Origin: Siminovitchia fortis
GTDB lineage: Bacteria > Bacillota > Bacilli > Bacillales > Bacillaceae_C
NCBI RefSeq assembly: GCF_003605365.2
Contig: NZ_QYTU02000010.1
Span: 1 to 64,000 of the forward strand
Direction: 5' to 3'
Length of the DNA stretch: 64,000 nt
The position numbers and the translations under genes were made by a program. Positions within the stretch are counted from its first letter, which is position 1. The number at the start of each line of letters is the position of its first letter. The notes under the pieces were generated by a model. That model saw only the letters and a program-made list of their open reading frames with translations. It was not told the DNA's origin and made no database searches. Shown piece after piece: positions 44,458 to 53,227 of this stretch.

Positions 44458-45141
44458 ATGGAAAAAGAACGACAGGTTTTAGTGATTTTCCCTCATCCGG
44501 ATGACGAGGCTTTTGGAGTTTCGGGAACAATCATGAAACATATAAATAATGGAACGCCTGTTACCTATGCGTGTCTGACGCTGGGAGAAATGGCGCGGAA
44601 TCTTGGAAACCCGCCGTTTGCAACAAGGGAGACCTTGCCCCAAATCAGGAAAGCCGAGCTTGAAAAAGCGGCTGAAATCATGGGGATTACAGATTTACGG
44701 CTGATGGGCTACCGTGATAAAACCCTCGAGTTTGAAAATGATGAAGAGCTGGCAAATATGGTGTTTAAGCTGATCGAGGAATTGAACCCCTCGCTTATCA
44801 TTTCCTTTTATCCAAATTATTCCGTGCATCCTGATCACGAAGCGACAGCGAGGGCGGTTATAAGAGCGGTCCGCAGGCTGCCGAAAGACAAACGCCCGAA
44901 GCTTCATCTCGTGGCATTTTCAAACAATCATGAAGCCGAACTCGGAAAAGCTGATATTGTTCATGACATAAGTGATGTATGGGAGAAAAAGGTAGAAATT
45001 TTAAAAGCCCACATTTCCCAGACGGCCTGGATGATGGATGAAATGCTGGAAAATGTAACAGCGGAGGATCCCGCCTGGACCGAACGCTTTCTCAGGGAAC
45101 GGTTTTGGACCTATGATTGGGAGAATGATAACGTGCTCTGA
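44458..45141 (+). CDS. bshB2: Bacillithiol biosynthesis deacetylase BshB2
   Basis: BshB2 (YojG) removes the acetyl group from GlcNAc-malate to give GlcN-malate, the second step of bacillithiol synthesis. The 227 residues show the zinc-binding HPDDE near residue 13 and HPDHEA near 124, typical of the PIG-L/LmbE deacetylase fold. ATG after AAAGGAG. It forms an operon with yojF and ends in a terminator. A second paralogue, BshB1, usually exists elsewhere in the genome. Confidence 0.94.
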   Translation: MEKERQVLVIFPHPDDEAFGVSGTIMKHINNGTPVTYACLTLGEMARNLGNPPFATRETLPQIRKAELEKAAEIMGITDLRLMGYRDKTLEFENDEELANMVFKLIEELNPSLIISFYPNYSVHPDHEATARAVIRAVRRLPKDKRPKLHLVAFSNNHEAELGKADIVHDISDVWEKKVEILKAHISQTAWMMDEMLENVTAEDPAWTERFLRERFWTYDWENDNVL

Positions 45142-45169
45142 TCTATTCCGGGTTAACTAGATAGAATGA

Positions 45170-45217
45170 AAGAGCAGGCCCTCAGTGCAAATCCACTGCC
45201 GGACCTGCTTTTTTATT
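45170..45217 (+). terminator. Terminator of yojF-bshB2
   Basis: An imperfect stem AGCAGG...CAGTG/CACTG...CCTGCT is followed by TTTTTTATTT. Confidence 0.8.
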
Positions 45218-45226
45218 TGTAAATGT

Positions 45227-45832
45227 TCAAATCCACCCTTTTTCAACGGCAATGTTTACCGCTTGCTGCCTTGAATCGGCTCCCAGCTTTTGAATAGCAG
45301 ATGATAAATAATTGCGTACCGTTCCTTTCGTCAAGAATAACTCTCTAGTGATATCACTTGTTGTCAGTCCTGATTTTGTCAACCGAAGAACTTCGGTTTC
45401 ACGTTCAGTCAGGGGGCTCTCTTCTTTTAATAGAAGGGCGGCAGCCAAGTCAGTACTAATCACTCTCTCCCCATTCATCACTTTACGAATGGATGTAATG
45501 AGATAGTCAATCGGTTCGTCCTTAAGTAAATAACCTTCCACCTTCGCATCCACAGCCTTCTGTAAGTAACCGGGCCGCCCGTAAGTTGTCACAATAATGA
45601 TTTTACAGCCATTTCCTTCACTGCGAAGATTCTCAGCAAGCTCCAGCCCTGTCATATTGGGCATTTCGATATCCGCAAGGCAAACATCAGGCTTGTATTG
45701 TTGTATTGCTTCCCAAGCTTGCTGTCCATCGGAAACTTCAGCCACAACCTCGATGTCTTTCTCAAATTTTATTAAGGAGGTAAGTGCGCCCCTGAGCATT
45801 CTTTGGTCTTCAGCAACCACAACCCGTATCAC
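45227..45832 (-). CDS. DesR-like response regulator (NarL/FixJ family)
   Basis: This is a two-component response regulator of 201 residues: receiver domain with acidic pocket AEDQ near 8, phosphorylation site in DVCLADIEMP (Asp near 54) and the conserved Lys in LLKDEP, then a LuxR-type helix-turn-helix (LTERETEVLRLTKSGLTTSDITRELFLTKGTVRNYLSSAIQKL-like order). It is closest to DesR by its wording (AEDQxML, TVRNY). GTG start, overlapping the kinase stop by 4 bp. Unlike des-desKR, no fatty-acid desaturase gene is present. Confidence 0.87.
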   Translation of the reverse strand: MIRVVVAEDQRMLRGALTSLIKFEKDIEVVAEVSDGQQAWEAIQQYKPDVCLADIEMPNMTGLELAENLRSEGNGCKIIIVTTYGRPGYLQKAVDAKVEGYLLKDEPIDYLITSIRKVMNGERVISTDLAAALLLKEESPLTERETEVLRLTKSGLTTSDITRELFLTKGTVRNYLSSAIQKLGADSRQQAVNIAVEKGWI

Positions 45833-46950
45833 AATACTGATTTCTCCTTTCCGTATGAATTGATAGGCAAAGCTAACGTAACAACCGTACCTCCATCTGA
45901 AGCATTGGCGATTTCGGCAGTTCCTTTCAATGCTTGCAGCCGTTCCTTCATCGATTGAATGCCATTTCCACTCGATTGACCCATTAAACCAACGCCATCA
46001 TCTCTAATAATAATTTTAAATTGGCTTTCATCTGTTTTTAAACGGATATTACATTTCCTAGCCCCACTATGTCTGATGATATTTGTAACTGCTTCACGCA
46101 AAGAGAGGGCCAACATCGTTTCGTCGACACTGGGCATTAACAACCTTTGCCCTTTTTCTTCTACATTCGATTCAATATTTGCTTCTTTCAAAAGCTCTCT
46201 TGAGCGGGCAATTTCCTCTTCTAATGAGATAAACTTCATACCCGTTACAAGCTCTCGCACTTGTTTGAGTGCAACCCTTGATGATTCCAAAATATCATTC
46301 AGTTCTGCCTTTGCTTGCTGCTCGTCCTGATCAACCAGTAGAATTGCCAACTCACTTTTGAGTTTGATCATTGTTAATGTTTGCCCCAGGGTATCATGCA
46401 AATCTCTTGCGATTCGATGTCTCTCCTCCTCCTGAATATACCTTTCAATTTGCTGATTTGCTGTATCCAGCTCTCCCTCCAATGTTTTTGCTTTTTCCCT
46501 TATATAAATAATGACTGGAAGCAGAAGCTGAAGAATCACCACTGGCAAGAATATAGAAGACTTCATGGAAATCAATGATCCTGTTTCATGCCATTGGACA
46601 ATTACAAACATTGTTGCGATTGCCAGCATTCCGATTCCTATATGAAGCTTTTCATTTGCTCGCCCCAGTAGATCGGCAAATATAAAGCCAAAAAGGAAAA
46701 TGGGCTGTTCAGTGAAGATACATAGCAAAGAAAGGGAGACACAACCTAAGATCGTTGCTGTTAAAAGCCGCCAATCCCTAAACCATAATGCTATATAAAA
46801 TGAAAAGAAGAAAAAGAGAAGGAGCAACAGCTTCATCATCAACGTCGTCGACTCCGAAGTCAAAACCATGAATGTCAGTAGAACAACAGCAAATGTATCT
46901 ATTAATAAGTAGTTCGATATTTGTTCCCGCGGATATATTTTATGAATCAT
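45829..46950 (-). CDS. DesK-like sensor histidine kinase
   Basis: This is a 373-residue kinase with four to six transmembrane segments in its first 165 residues, a HisKA_3 dimerisation domain with the phosphoacceptor His in EERHRIARDLHDTLGQ (near 199), and a HATPase_c domain (LREAVTNIIRHS; DDGVGLMGQSSGNG). The membrane sensor without an extracellular domain and the DLHDTLGQ motif match DesK, a thermosensor of membrane fluidity. Signal sensed here is inferred. It lies 21 bp after a DUF418 membrane protein gene and overlaps its regulator. Confidence 0.87.
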   Translation of the reverse strand: MIHKIYPREQISNYLLIDTFAVVLLTFMVLTSESTTLMMKLLLLLFFFFSFYIALWFRDWRLLTATILGCVSLSLLCIFTEQPIFLFGFIFADLLGRANEKLHIGIGMLAIATMFVIVQWHETGSLISMKSSIFLPVVILQLLLPVIIYIREKAKTLEGELDTANQQIERYIQEEERHRIARDLHDTLGQTLTMIKLKSELAILLVDQDEQQAKAELNDILESSRVALKQVRELVTGMKFISLEEEIARSRELLKEANIESNVEEKGQRLLMPSVDETMLALSLREAVTNIIRHSGARKCNIRLKTDESQFKIIIRDDGVGLMGQSSGNGIQSMKERLQALKGTAEIANASDGGTVVTLALPINSYGKEKSVL

Positions 46951-46971
46951 AGGCAGCCCCCGGCTAAAAAT

Positions 46972-48096
46972 TCATCTTTGCATAACACCAGTAGCATGTT
47001 TGCGCATGGATTCCATTGGGCCCAACGTAAAATATTTCAGCCAAAATGAAGAAATGATCATGAGACAGCAGCAAATAAGAATCCATAATAATATGACGGT
47101 CAGGGAGTTCACCTTTCCCCCAAGTCCCAATCCCCATCCGTAAAAAATAAAGGAAGCAATTAGGTTTTGCATCACATAGCAGCTTAAAGACATTTTTCCC
47201 ATTTGTTCCAATCGCCGCCAAATCCACAATCTTTCATTTCTTTCTACCATTCTCGCAATCAAGGCCAAATACCCCAGTGATAAAATCGGGGCAAATAGAT
47301 AGCGGACAGGAAGGTCAAAAGCTCCACCTGGAATAAAAACCAGGAGGTTTAATGGGACACCGATATAAATCCCTATATTGAACAGTTTTTTTCGTTTGCG
47401 CTTCCCGCTCTCATTTGGCGAAAAAACTCCTGAACGCATCAATCGTACACCGAGCAAAAAAAGAAAGATATTCATTGGAATCACAAGAATGGCTTCACTT
47501 CTAAGGAGCAGAAAATGATCTAATCTATACTTTACCTGTTCAAGCCATGTACCATCTTTGTACAGTAAAGTGACTTCGTAAAAACTCCCCAAAGACATAT
47601 TCGCCCCCAGGATGCCGACCAGTAACAGAAAAAGTACAAATGCGGCGTGAATACCACCGATCACCTTCATCGTTCTGGAAATAGTACGGTCGCCGCCTTT
47701 AATGATGAGTGACACAATGATAGCTGTAATCCCATAGCTCATCAAAATATCATACTCCATGACGAATAAAAAATGAATGAACCCTTCCATGATCAATATA
47801 CATGACGTCCATATATACAGGCCTGGCCAAGGCTGGTTCTTTCTGAGTGACTGTCTATACTTTAACTCCAGCCCTACTCCAAACATAATCGTCAGCAAGC
47901 CCAGCAGTTTCCCGTTTACTAAAAATAAGATGAACATTCTCCAAAAGTCTTCAAGCGACCACCAAGATGAATATTCATATGTAGTGATATATGACAAATC
48001 CCCTAAATGGGCAAAAATCCAAATGTTGGTACCCAATGTTCCTGCAATTGCAAATCCCCGTAAAATATCCAGTAGACGAATCCGTTCTTTTTTCAT
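46972..48096 (-). CDS. DUF418 (YeiB-like) membrane protein
   Basis: This is a 374-residue integral membrane protein with about nine or ten helices. The N-terminal RIRLLDILRGFAIAGTLGTNI and the C-terminal QMGKMSLSCYVMQNLIASFIFYGWG are DUF418/YeiB hallmarks; the fold resembles membrane acyltransferases. Substrate unknown. ATG at 48096 after AGGAGG. First gene of a three-gene unit with the DesKR-like pair, so it may be the system's target or an accessory sensor. The local base composition is more A+T-rich than the flanks. Confidence 0.83.
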   Translation of the reverse strand: MKKERIRLLDILRGFAIAGTLGTNIWIFAHLGDLSYITTYEYSSWWSLEDFWRMFILFLVNGKLLGLLTIMFGVGLELKYRQSLRKNQPWPGLYIWTSCILIMEGFIHFLFVMEYDILMSYGITAIIVSLIIKGGDRTISRTMKVIGGIHAAFVLFLLLVGILGANMSLGSFYEVTLLYKDGTWLEQVKYRLDHFLLLRSEAILVIPMNIFLFLLGVRLMRSGVFSPNESGKRKRKKLFNIGIYIGVPLNLLVFIPGGAFDLPVRYLFAPILSLGYLALIARMVERNERLWIWRRLEQMGKMSLSCYVMQNLIASFIFYGWGLGLGGKVNSLTVILLWILICCCLMIISSFWLKYFTLGPMESMRKHATGVMQR

Positions 48097-48166
48097 AGTC
48101 AACCTCCTCGCTTTTTGAAAAATCGGTTAATCCGATTGTATCTGGAAAAAAAGCGAGGGAGAATTC

Positions 48167-48200
48167 ACACCTATCAGATGTTATATATGACAGGTGTCAT
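48167..48200. promoter_or_regulatory. Inverted repeats in the promoter region of the DUF418-desKR operon
   Basis: ATGACAGGTGTCAT (48187-48200) is a perfect 6-2-6 palindrome. An ACACCT half (48167-48172) repeats its arm in the opposite orientation across an AT-rich core containing TATATA. The site lies 71-104 bp upstream of the DUF418 start and could bind the DesR-like regulator. The gap to the HAD gene (48201-48322) shows nothing else. Confidence 0.45.
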
Positions 48201-48322
48201 AACTTTTAAGGGAAAAGTAAAAAACTGCTCCCAACTGTAGATGTAGACATCATCTAACAATTGCGATGCAGCTCAATATTGTCGTAGTCGGTTATGGTAA
48301 GAGTCTTATAGGAATTTCCAAT

Positions 48323-49201
48323 TCAAGAGATAGCCATTTCCTCGAGTGCTTTATAAATCGCTTCGGCTACCCCGTCTTCCGTATTCAATCCCGTTACATA
48401 GCGACAGGTATCCTTTATTTCTTTTTCGGCGTTTCCCATTGCAACTGAGTGCCCGACCATCTCCAGCATGGATAAATCATTGTAATTATCGCCAAGCGCC
48501 ATGGTCTCTTCAAGGGAGATTCCCCTTTTTTCCGTATAACGCTTTAATGCATTCCCTTTTTTGGCATTCTTGTGCGTAATTTCAATGTTCTGGCGTCCGG
48601 AAGTTGTCACTGTGATCCCATTTATTTGTTCAAGCCGCTTGCTTACCTCAACAAGCAGTGATTGATCTTTTGAAAATCCGAAAAATTTATAGGTGGTAAT
48701 GTCTTCCGATCCAAAAACATCATCAAAATCATCCACGATTTTGATCAGACGTTTCTTAAAGCGCTTTTCAACCCTTTGCCTCAACTTTGAAACTTCAATG
48801 GATGGGTTTGCAGTCCGGTAAATATCCATGACGGCCTGAATTCCCTTTTCGTAATTGGTAGTATATGTCCCATTGCTCGTATAAAGCTCATAGTACATAT
48901 CCGCATTGTCGAGTACATAAGCTACTTTCTCCGCGATCACTGCTTCTAATCCGATGCCAAATTCAACATTCCCTTCTGCATCCCGGATTTCCGCTCCGTT
49001 TAGGCAGATTGCAGGACACCGAATGCCAACTTTGTCCAAAACATAACGCAGGTCATGATAGGAGCGCCCTGTCGCAACAAGAAAGTCAATTCCCTGTTTC
49101 CGGGCCGCTTCAATTGCAAGCTTATTCTCCTCGCTTACCTCCTGACTGGCATTGAGCAGAGTTCCATCCATATCGGTGGCGATACATTTTATCAATGTCA
49201 T
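48323..49201 (-). CDS. HAD-family phosphatase (Cof type, YwtE-like)
   Basis: This is a Cof-type HAD-IIB hydrolase of 292 residues: motif I DMDGTLLN (nucleophile Asp near 10), motif II ATGRS near 43, motif III Lys in KNAKKGNAL, and motif IV GDNYNDLSMLE near 237. B. subtilis YwtE, YcsE and YitU of this family dephosphorylate a riboflavin-pathway intermediate, and KCIATDMDGTLLN resembles YwtE most. Substrate remains inferred. It is transcribed alone. Confidence 0.85.
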   Translation of the reverse strand: MTLIKCIATDMDGTLLNASQEVSEENKLAIEAARKQGIDFLVATGRSYHDLRYVLDKVGIRCPAICLNGAEIRDAEGNVEFGIGLEAVIAEKVAYVLDNADMYYELYTSNGTYTTNYEKGIQAVMDIYRTANPSIEVSKLRQRVEKRFKKRLIKIVDDFDDVFGSEDITTYKFFGFSKDQSLLVEVSKRLEQINGITVTTSGRQNIEITHKNAKKGNALKRYTEKRGISLEETMALGDNYNDLSMLEMVGHSVAMGNAEKEIKDTCRYVTGLNTEDGVAEAIYKALEEMAIS

Positions 49202-49333
49202 ATCCCCTTCGCTTTAGGCTTTTCCGTCCTCTGTTATTGGCATGTATTCTAGCGAAAAAACCGCAAAAATGCAACGAAACCCACTTTGGGAGGTTCCTCG
49301 AATTTTATCGAAAAAGGTCCTCGGGGGAAAGCC

Positions 49334-49616
49334 AATCAAACGGTTGATTAGGAATCCGATACCCCAAACCGACCACTAATCAAACGGTTGATTAAGAAAA
49401 CAGGACCCTTTCTCCAATACTATTCAAACGGTTGATTAAGAATGCACGCCCCTTACACCAACGATTAATCAAACGGTTGATTAAGAATACACAACTCCCG
49501 TCACAAATGCTAATCAAGCGGTTGATTAAGAAAACTGCACCCCTGTCCCAATTATTATTCAAACGTTTGATAAAAGTAATGCCCCCTGCCACATATGTTA
49601 ATCAAACGTTTGATTA
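49334..49616. repeat. Array of seven 17-bp palindromes at 43-45 bp spacing
   Basis: Seven copies of AATCAAACGGTTGATTA (variants with central CGT, an A-to-T change at position 2, or AAGCGG) start at 49334, 49378, 49422, 49467, 49512, 49557 and 49600. Spacings are 44, 44, 45, 45, 45 and 43 bp. The spacers share a loose pattern (AGAA.AC...CCC....CA) and therefore are degenerate copies, not unique CRISPR spacers. The last two copies have CGTTTGAT, a perfect palindrome centred on CG, the form of LacI-family operators. It lies upstream of the HAD gene and next to a composite repeat, in an 815-bp non-coding region. Confidence 0.9.
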
Positions 49617-49648
49617 TGAACTTCCTCCCTTGTTCCAGAACAAAGGCT

Positions 49649-49910
49649 CAAGCGCCTGTTTATCGACGTACAGACTGGAGCGCTTCTGACGAGATAAAGG
49701 ATAAGGAAAGGCGGAGAGTGCCTGCTTATCGGCGACAAGCATAAGACGAGCGCTGAAGAAGGCGTAGTTTGCCTTCAGCAGCGATTGGCTTATGACCTCG
49801 AGCCGATGGCACTCGCAGCCGGACAACACGCGCAGCGCAGCGGAGCGATGTTGACTTATCGTAGGAAGAAGCGTGAAGTCTGCTAGTCGATAGGCGCTGG
49901 AGCCAGACGC
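49649..49910 (+). repeat. Composite intergenic repeat, family A with nested family C module
   Basis: The outer helices are AGCGCCT/AGGCGCT, ATCGAC/GTCGAT and CAGACT/AGTCTG, each a compensated variant of the usual pairs. A 124-bp module (49702-49825) is inserted after GAGATAAAGGA and before ACACG. It has GAGTGCC/GGCACTC ends, CATAAG/CTTATG and a GCTGAAG/CTTCAGC hairpin. The same module of the same length sits at the same site in the copy at 64-406. Confidence 0.85.
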
Positions 49911-49972
49911 AACACTAAGTGACAAATAAGTTACTCACAACCTGAGCATTTTATAGTACGCTAAACAACAAG

Positions 49973-50013
49973 AAAAACCCGCCATTTCCGCACCATGCAG
50001 ATTTTGGCAGGTT
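49973..50013 (-). terminator. Terminator of recQ
   Basis: AACCTGCCA/TGGCGGGTT on the minus strand (one mismatch) followed by TTTTTCTTG, directly after the recQ stop. Confidence 0.75.
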
Positions 50014-50016
50014 CTT

Positions 50017-52152
50017 TCATGCTTTTTGTTTTTCCAAATAGGCTCGAATCATAAAGAAGCTGATTTCCTCCGGAAGAAGCTCTTTAATTGGCGTTAGTCG
50101 TTCCGCCCCTGCCTGTTCAACGGCTTCCTGTATCAATGGTTCATATTCCTTGGGGACGAATTCCGACCAATCCACCTCCAATCCGTCTGCAGGACATTTC
50201 AACAGGTGCCCCTCTATTGTCCTTTCCGCCACGCCGCGCTCAGCAGCAATTTCTGCAATGGAAAGGCCGTCCTTTAACATTCGATAGGTTATATGATGGC
50301 TTGGTTCCTTGCTTGAGACTCTCCCCGTCCGCTGTTTGGCCGTATGCCCAATCGGCAGGCCCACTTCCGGCCTTTCAATTCCCTGCTCTTCGCAATACTT
50401 ATTTATTTCTTTCAGGAACGCCTGTCCGTACGCCTCCAACTTCCGCTCACCTACACCCTTGACTTGCATCAGCTCAGCTTCATTTCTCGGAAGCAATGCA
50501 CTCATTTCTTTTAATGTCACATCAGAAAAAATGATATAGGGCGGCACATTCTCCTCATCGGCAATTTCTTTTCTAAGTTGGCGCAGCACCTCAAACAGCA
50601 TATTGTCCTCCACAATTTGTGCGATGCGCACCTTTTCTTTCCTCATCACTTTTTCTTTTCCCCGCAAAACATCCCCGGCCATTTCGGTCAACATCAAAAT
50701 GGGATATGATCCGTCAGTTGGACGCAAATACCCTTCCGCCGTTAAAAAATCGATGAACTCCGTTGTCTCCTTTTGTGTCTTGTCCTTCATGATTCCATAG
50801 GTAGACAGCCGATCAAATCCGAAACTTCGTATTTTGTGATCTGCGGAACCAGTCAGCACCTTGGCAATCATCGTTTTACCGAATCTCTCATTCATGCGCC
50901 TGATGCATGACAGAACCATTTGGGCCTCCACCGTCACATCGACCTGCTCCCGGTCATCCGTGCAGTTGCCGCATTTTCCGCAAACAGGAGGATCTTCCTC
51001 GCCAAAATAGTGCAGGATATATTGCTGCAAACAAGACTCTGTATGGCCATAGGCCATCATTTTCCTCAGCTTGCCAAACTCGTTTTCCTTACGATGCTCG
51101 TCCATTTCGGACTGGTCAATGAGAAATGATTGGATATGGCTGTCCTGAGGGGCAAAAAGCAAGATGCAGTCACTTTCTTCCCCGTCTCTTCCTGCCCTGC
51201 CTGCCTCTTGATAATACGACTCCATGTTCCGCGGAATATGATAGTGGATTACAAACCTTACGTTCGATTTGTTGATACCCATTCCAAAGGCATTAGTAGC
51301 AACCATCACATCAATATCATCATATAAAAATTGCTCCTGATAACGATCACGCTGCTTCTCGGACATTCCCGCGTGGTATTTTCCAACCCCGATCCCCTTT
51401 GCTTTCAACAGCTGATATAACCGCTCCACTTCTTTCCTTGTCGCCGCATAAACTATACCCGCCTGTCCGGAATTTTTCTGAACATAGTCGGTCAGAAACA
51501 GATCGCGGTTCTGCCCCTTTACAACATGGAAGCGAAGATTTTCCCTTTCAAATCCGGTCACAATTGTATTGTCCGCACTAATATCCAGAAGCTGGCGGAT
51601 ATCCTCACGCACCTGCGGAGTCGCCGTGGCAGTCAAAGCCAACACTGTCGGCTTTGGTTTGATTTTATTAATCAATTTGCGGATCAATAAATAACTCGGC
51701 CGAAAATCGTGGCCCCACTGGGAAATACAATGCGCCTCATCTATTGCGACGAGAGAAACATGCACCTCTTCGAGGAGCCTTAAAAAATAATCGGTCTCCA
51801 ATCTTTCCGGTGCAATGTAAACGAGTTTATATTTACCGCTATATAGCCCGGACATCCGCTCCCGCATTTCTGCACCCTTAATGGTACTGTTAATAAAAGT
51901 AGAAGGGATACCGGCCTTTTCCAATGCATCCACCTGATCCTTCATCAGTGATATCAGTGGAGAGACAACGATTGTTATTCCACGGAGCGATAAGGCGGGA
52001 ATCTGGTAACAGATGGACTTGCCGCCTCCGGTCGGCATGACTCCCAGAGTATCCTCACCTTCCAGCACTTTTCGGATAATCGTATCCTGTCCCCGGCGGA
52101 ATTCGTCAAATCCAAAGTAAGACTGCAGAAAGCCCTTTGCTTTCGTCAACAA
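50017..52152 (-). CDS. recQ: ATP-dependent DNA helicase RecQ
   Basis: RecQ unwinds DNA 3'-5' in recombination and repair. The 711 residues hold the SF2 helicase core (GGGKSICYQ near 45, IDEAHCISQWGHDFRPSY, ATATPQVREDI, and QEAGRAGRDG), the RQC zinc cysteines (CGKCGNC), an HRDC domain (VKGVGERKLEAYG) and a C-terminal helix-turn-helix extension (SKEPSHHITYRMLKDGLSIAEIAAERG order). Two consecutive TTG codons (52152, 52149) lie 9 bp after GGAGG, and the first is taken as start; earlier codons in frame have no site. Confidence 0.93.
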   Translation of the reverse strand: MLTKAKGFLQSYFGFDEFRRGQDTIIRKVLEGEDTLGVMPTGGGKSICYQIPALSLRGITIVVSPLISLMKDQVDALEKAGIPSTFINSTIKGAEMRERMSGLYSGKYKLVYIAPERLETDYFLRLLEEVHVSLVAIDEAHCISQWGHDFRPSYLLIRKLINKIKPKPTVLALTATATPQVREDIRQLLDISADNTIVTGFERENLRFHVVKGQNRDLFLTDYVQKNSGQAGIVYAATRKEVERLYQLLKAKGIGVGKYHAGMSEKQRDRYQEQFLYDDIDVMVATNAFGMGINKSNVRFVIHYHIPRNMESYYQEAGRAGRDGEESDCILLFAPQDSHIQSFLIDQSEMDEHRKENEFGKLRKMMAYGHTESCLQQYILHYFGEEDPPVCGKCGNCTDDREQVDVTVEAQMVLSCIRRMNERFGKTMIAKVLTGSADHKIRSFGFDRLSTYGIMKDKTQKETTEFIDFLTAEGYLRPTDGSYPILMLTEMAGDVLRGKEKVMRKEKVRIAQIVEDNMLFEVLRQLRKEIADEENVPPYIIFSDVTLKEMSALLPRNEAELMQVKGVGERKLEAYGQAFLKEINKYCEEQGIERPEVGLPIGHTAKQRTGRVSSKEPSHHITYRMLKDGLSIAEIAAERGVAERTIEGHLLKCPADGLEVDWSEFVPKEYEPLIQEAVEQAGAERLTPIKELLPEEISFFMIRAYLEKQKA

Positions 52153-52228
52153 TGCTACAGACCTCCAGATGTTTTGATAGTCCAAGTATATCAAAATAAA
52201 GAGCCTTCCTGCTACAGACACAGGCGGC

Positions 52229-53176
52229 TCATGATCGTTTCTTTTTTACTTTTTCCAGCATATCTTCCGTCATTTCCTCCAGCCCAAATTCCGCTTTAAA
52301 CCCCCAGTCCTTCCGGGCGGCTGAGTCATCCAAAGAGTCTGGCCAGCTGTCAGCAATCGCCTGCCGGACCGGGTCAATTTTATAATCGATTTCAAACGAA
52401 GGAATATGCTTTTTAATTTCATTTGCGATATCTTCGGGTGTGGCACTCATTGCCGTAATATTATAGGAGTTCCGGAATCTAAGCTTTCCCGGATCAGCCT
52501 CCATGAGCTGTACGACAGCCTTTAACGCATCCGGCATATACATCAAGTCCAAGCAGGTATTTTCGCTGACAAAACAGGTATAACGTTTTTTCCGAGTCGC
52601 TTCAAAATAGATTTCCACAGCGTAATCTGTAGTCCCCCCTCCCGGAGGGGCAACGTATGAAACAAGCCCGGGAAAACGGACGCCGCGTGTATCCACGCCA
52701 TATTTATGAAAATAGTAATCACAAAGAAGCTCGCCTGCCACTTTATTGATCCCATACATCGTGGAAGGCCGCTGGATCGTGACCTGTGGCGTTTGCTGCT
52801 TCGGTGTATCAGAACCGAAAGCGCCGATGGAGCTCGGTACAAAAACTTTCAGGCGGAGCTCCCGGGCCGCCTCCAATACATTGATAAGACTTCCCATGTT
52901 AAGGTTCCAGGCCTGAAGCGGCTTTGTTTCCGCCGAAGCCGAAAGCAGGGCCGCCAGATGGATGATAGTATCCACCCCATATTTTTTCGCGACTTCCACC
53001 AACTTGCTGCCATCCATGACATCCAGCTCTATAAAAGGCCCCGATTCAACGGTCTCGTTGTCCAAGCGGCGGATATCTGATGCAATGACATTCATACTCC
53101 CATACTCTTGACGAAGCTTCATGGCAAGCTCTGAACCGATTTGTCCCAAGGATCCGGTCACCAAAATTTTTTTCAT
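52229..53176 (-). CDS. L-threonine 3-dehydrogenase, short-chain (SDR) type
   Basis: This is an NAD-dependent epimerase-fold protein of 315 residues: GSLGQIGSELA near the N-terminus binds NAD, and the catalytic Tyr-x3-Lys is in MYGINKVAGE near 141. RFPGLVSYVAPPGGGTTDYAVEIY is typical of the SDR-type threonine dehydrogenase found in archaea, flavobacteria and Bacillales. It oxidises threonine to 2-amino-3-ketobutyrate, the substrate of the adjacent kbl product, which strongly supports the assignment over a sugar epimerase. ATG after GGGAGG; 51 bp after kbl. Confidence 0.9.
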   Translation of the reverse strand: MKKILVTGSLGQIGSELAMKLRQEYGSMNVIASDIRRLDNETVESGPFIELDVMDGSKLVEVAKKYGVDTIIHLAALLSASAETKPLQAWNLNMGSLINVLEAARELRLKVFVPSSIGAFGSDTPKQQTPQVTIQRPSTMYGINKVAGELLCDYYFHKYGVDTRGVRFPGLVSYVAPPGGGTTDYAVEIYFEATRKKRYTCFVSENTCLDLMYMPDALKAVVQLMEADPGKLRFRNSYNITAMSATPEDIANEIKKHIPSFEIDYKIDPVRQAIADSWPDSLDDSAARKDWGFKAEFGLEEMTEDMLEKVKKKRS

Positions 53177-53227
53177 CGAATGACCTCCCGGTATATGCGA
53201 TGTACTGTCATGAACTTCATTGAACTG

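Noticed and set aside
49334-49616. CRISPR array
   Set aside because: Repeats are only about 17 bp and perfectly palindromic, the intervening segments resemble each other and are not unique spacers, and no cas genes are in the window.
49392-49689. Repeat-peptide ORFs across the palindrome array (66 and 85 codons)
   Set aside because: Unit lengths of 43, 44 and 45 bp do not keep frame, there is no ribosome binding site, and the apparent 15-residue repeats follow from the DNA periodicity.
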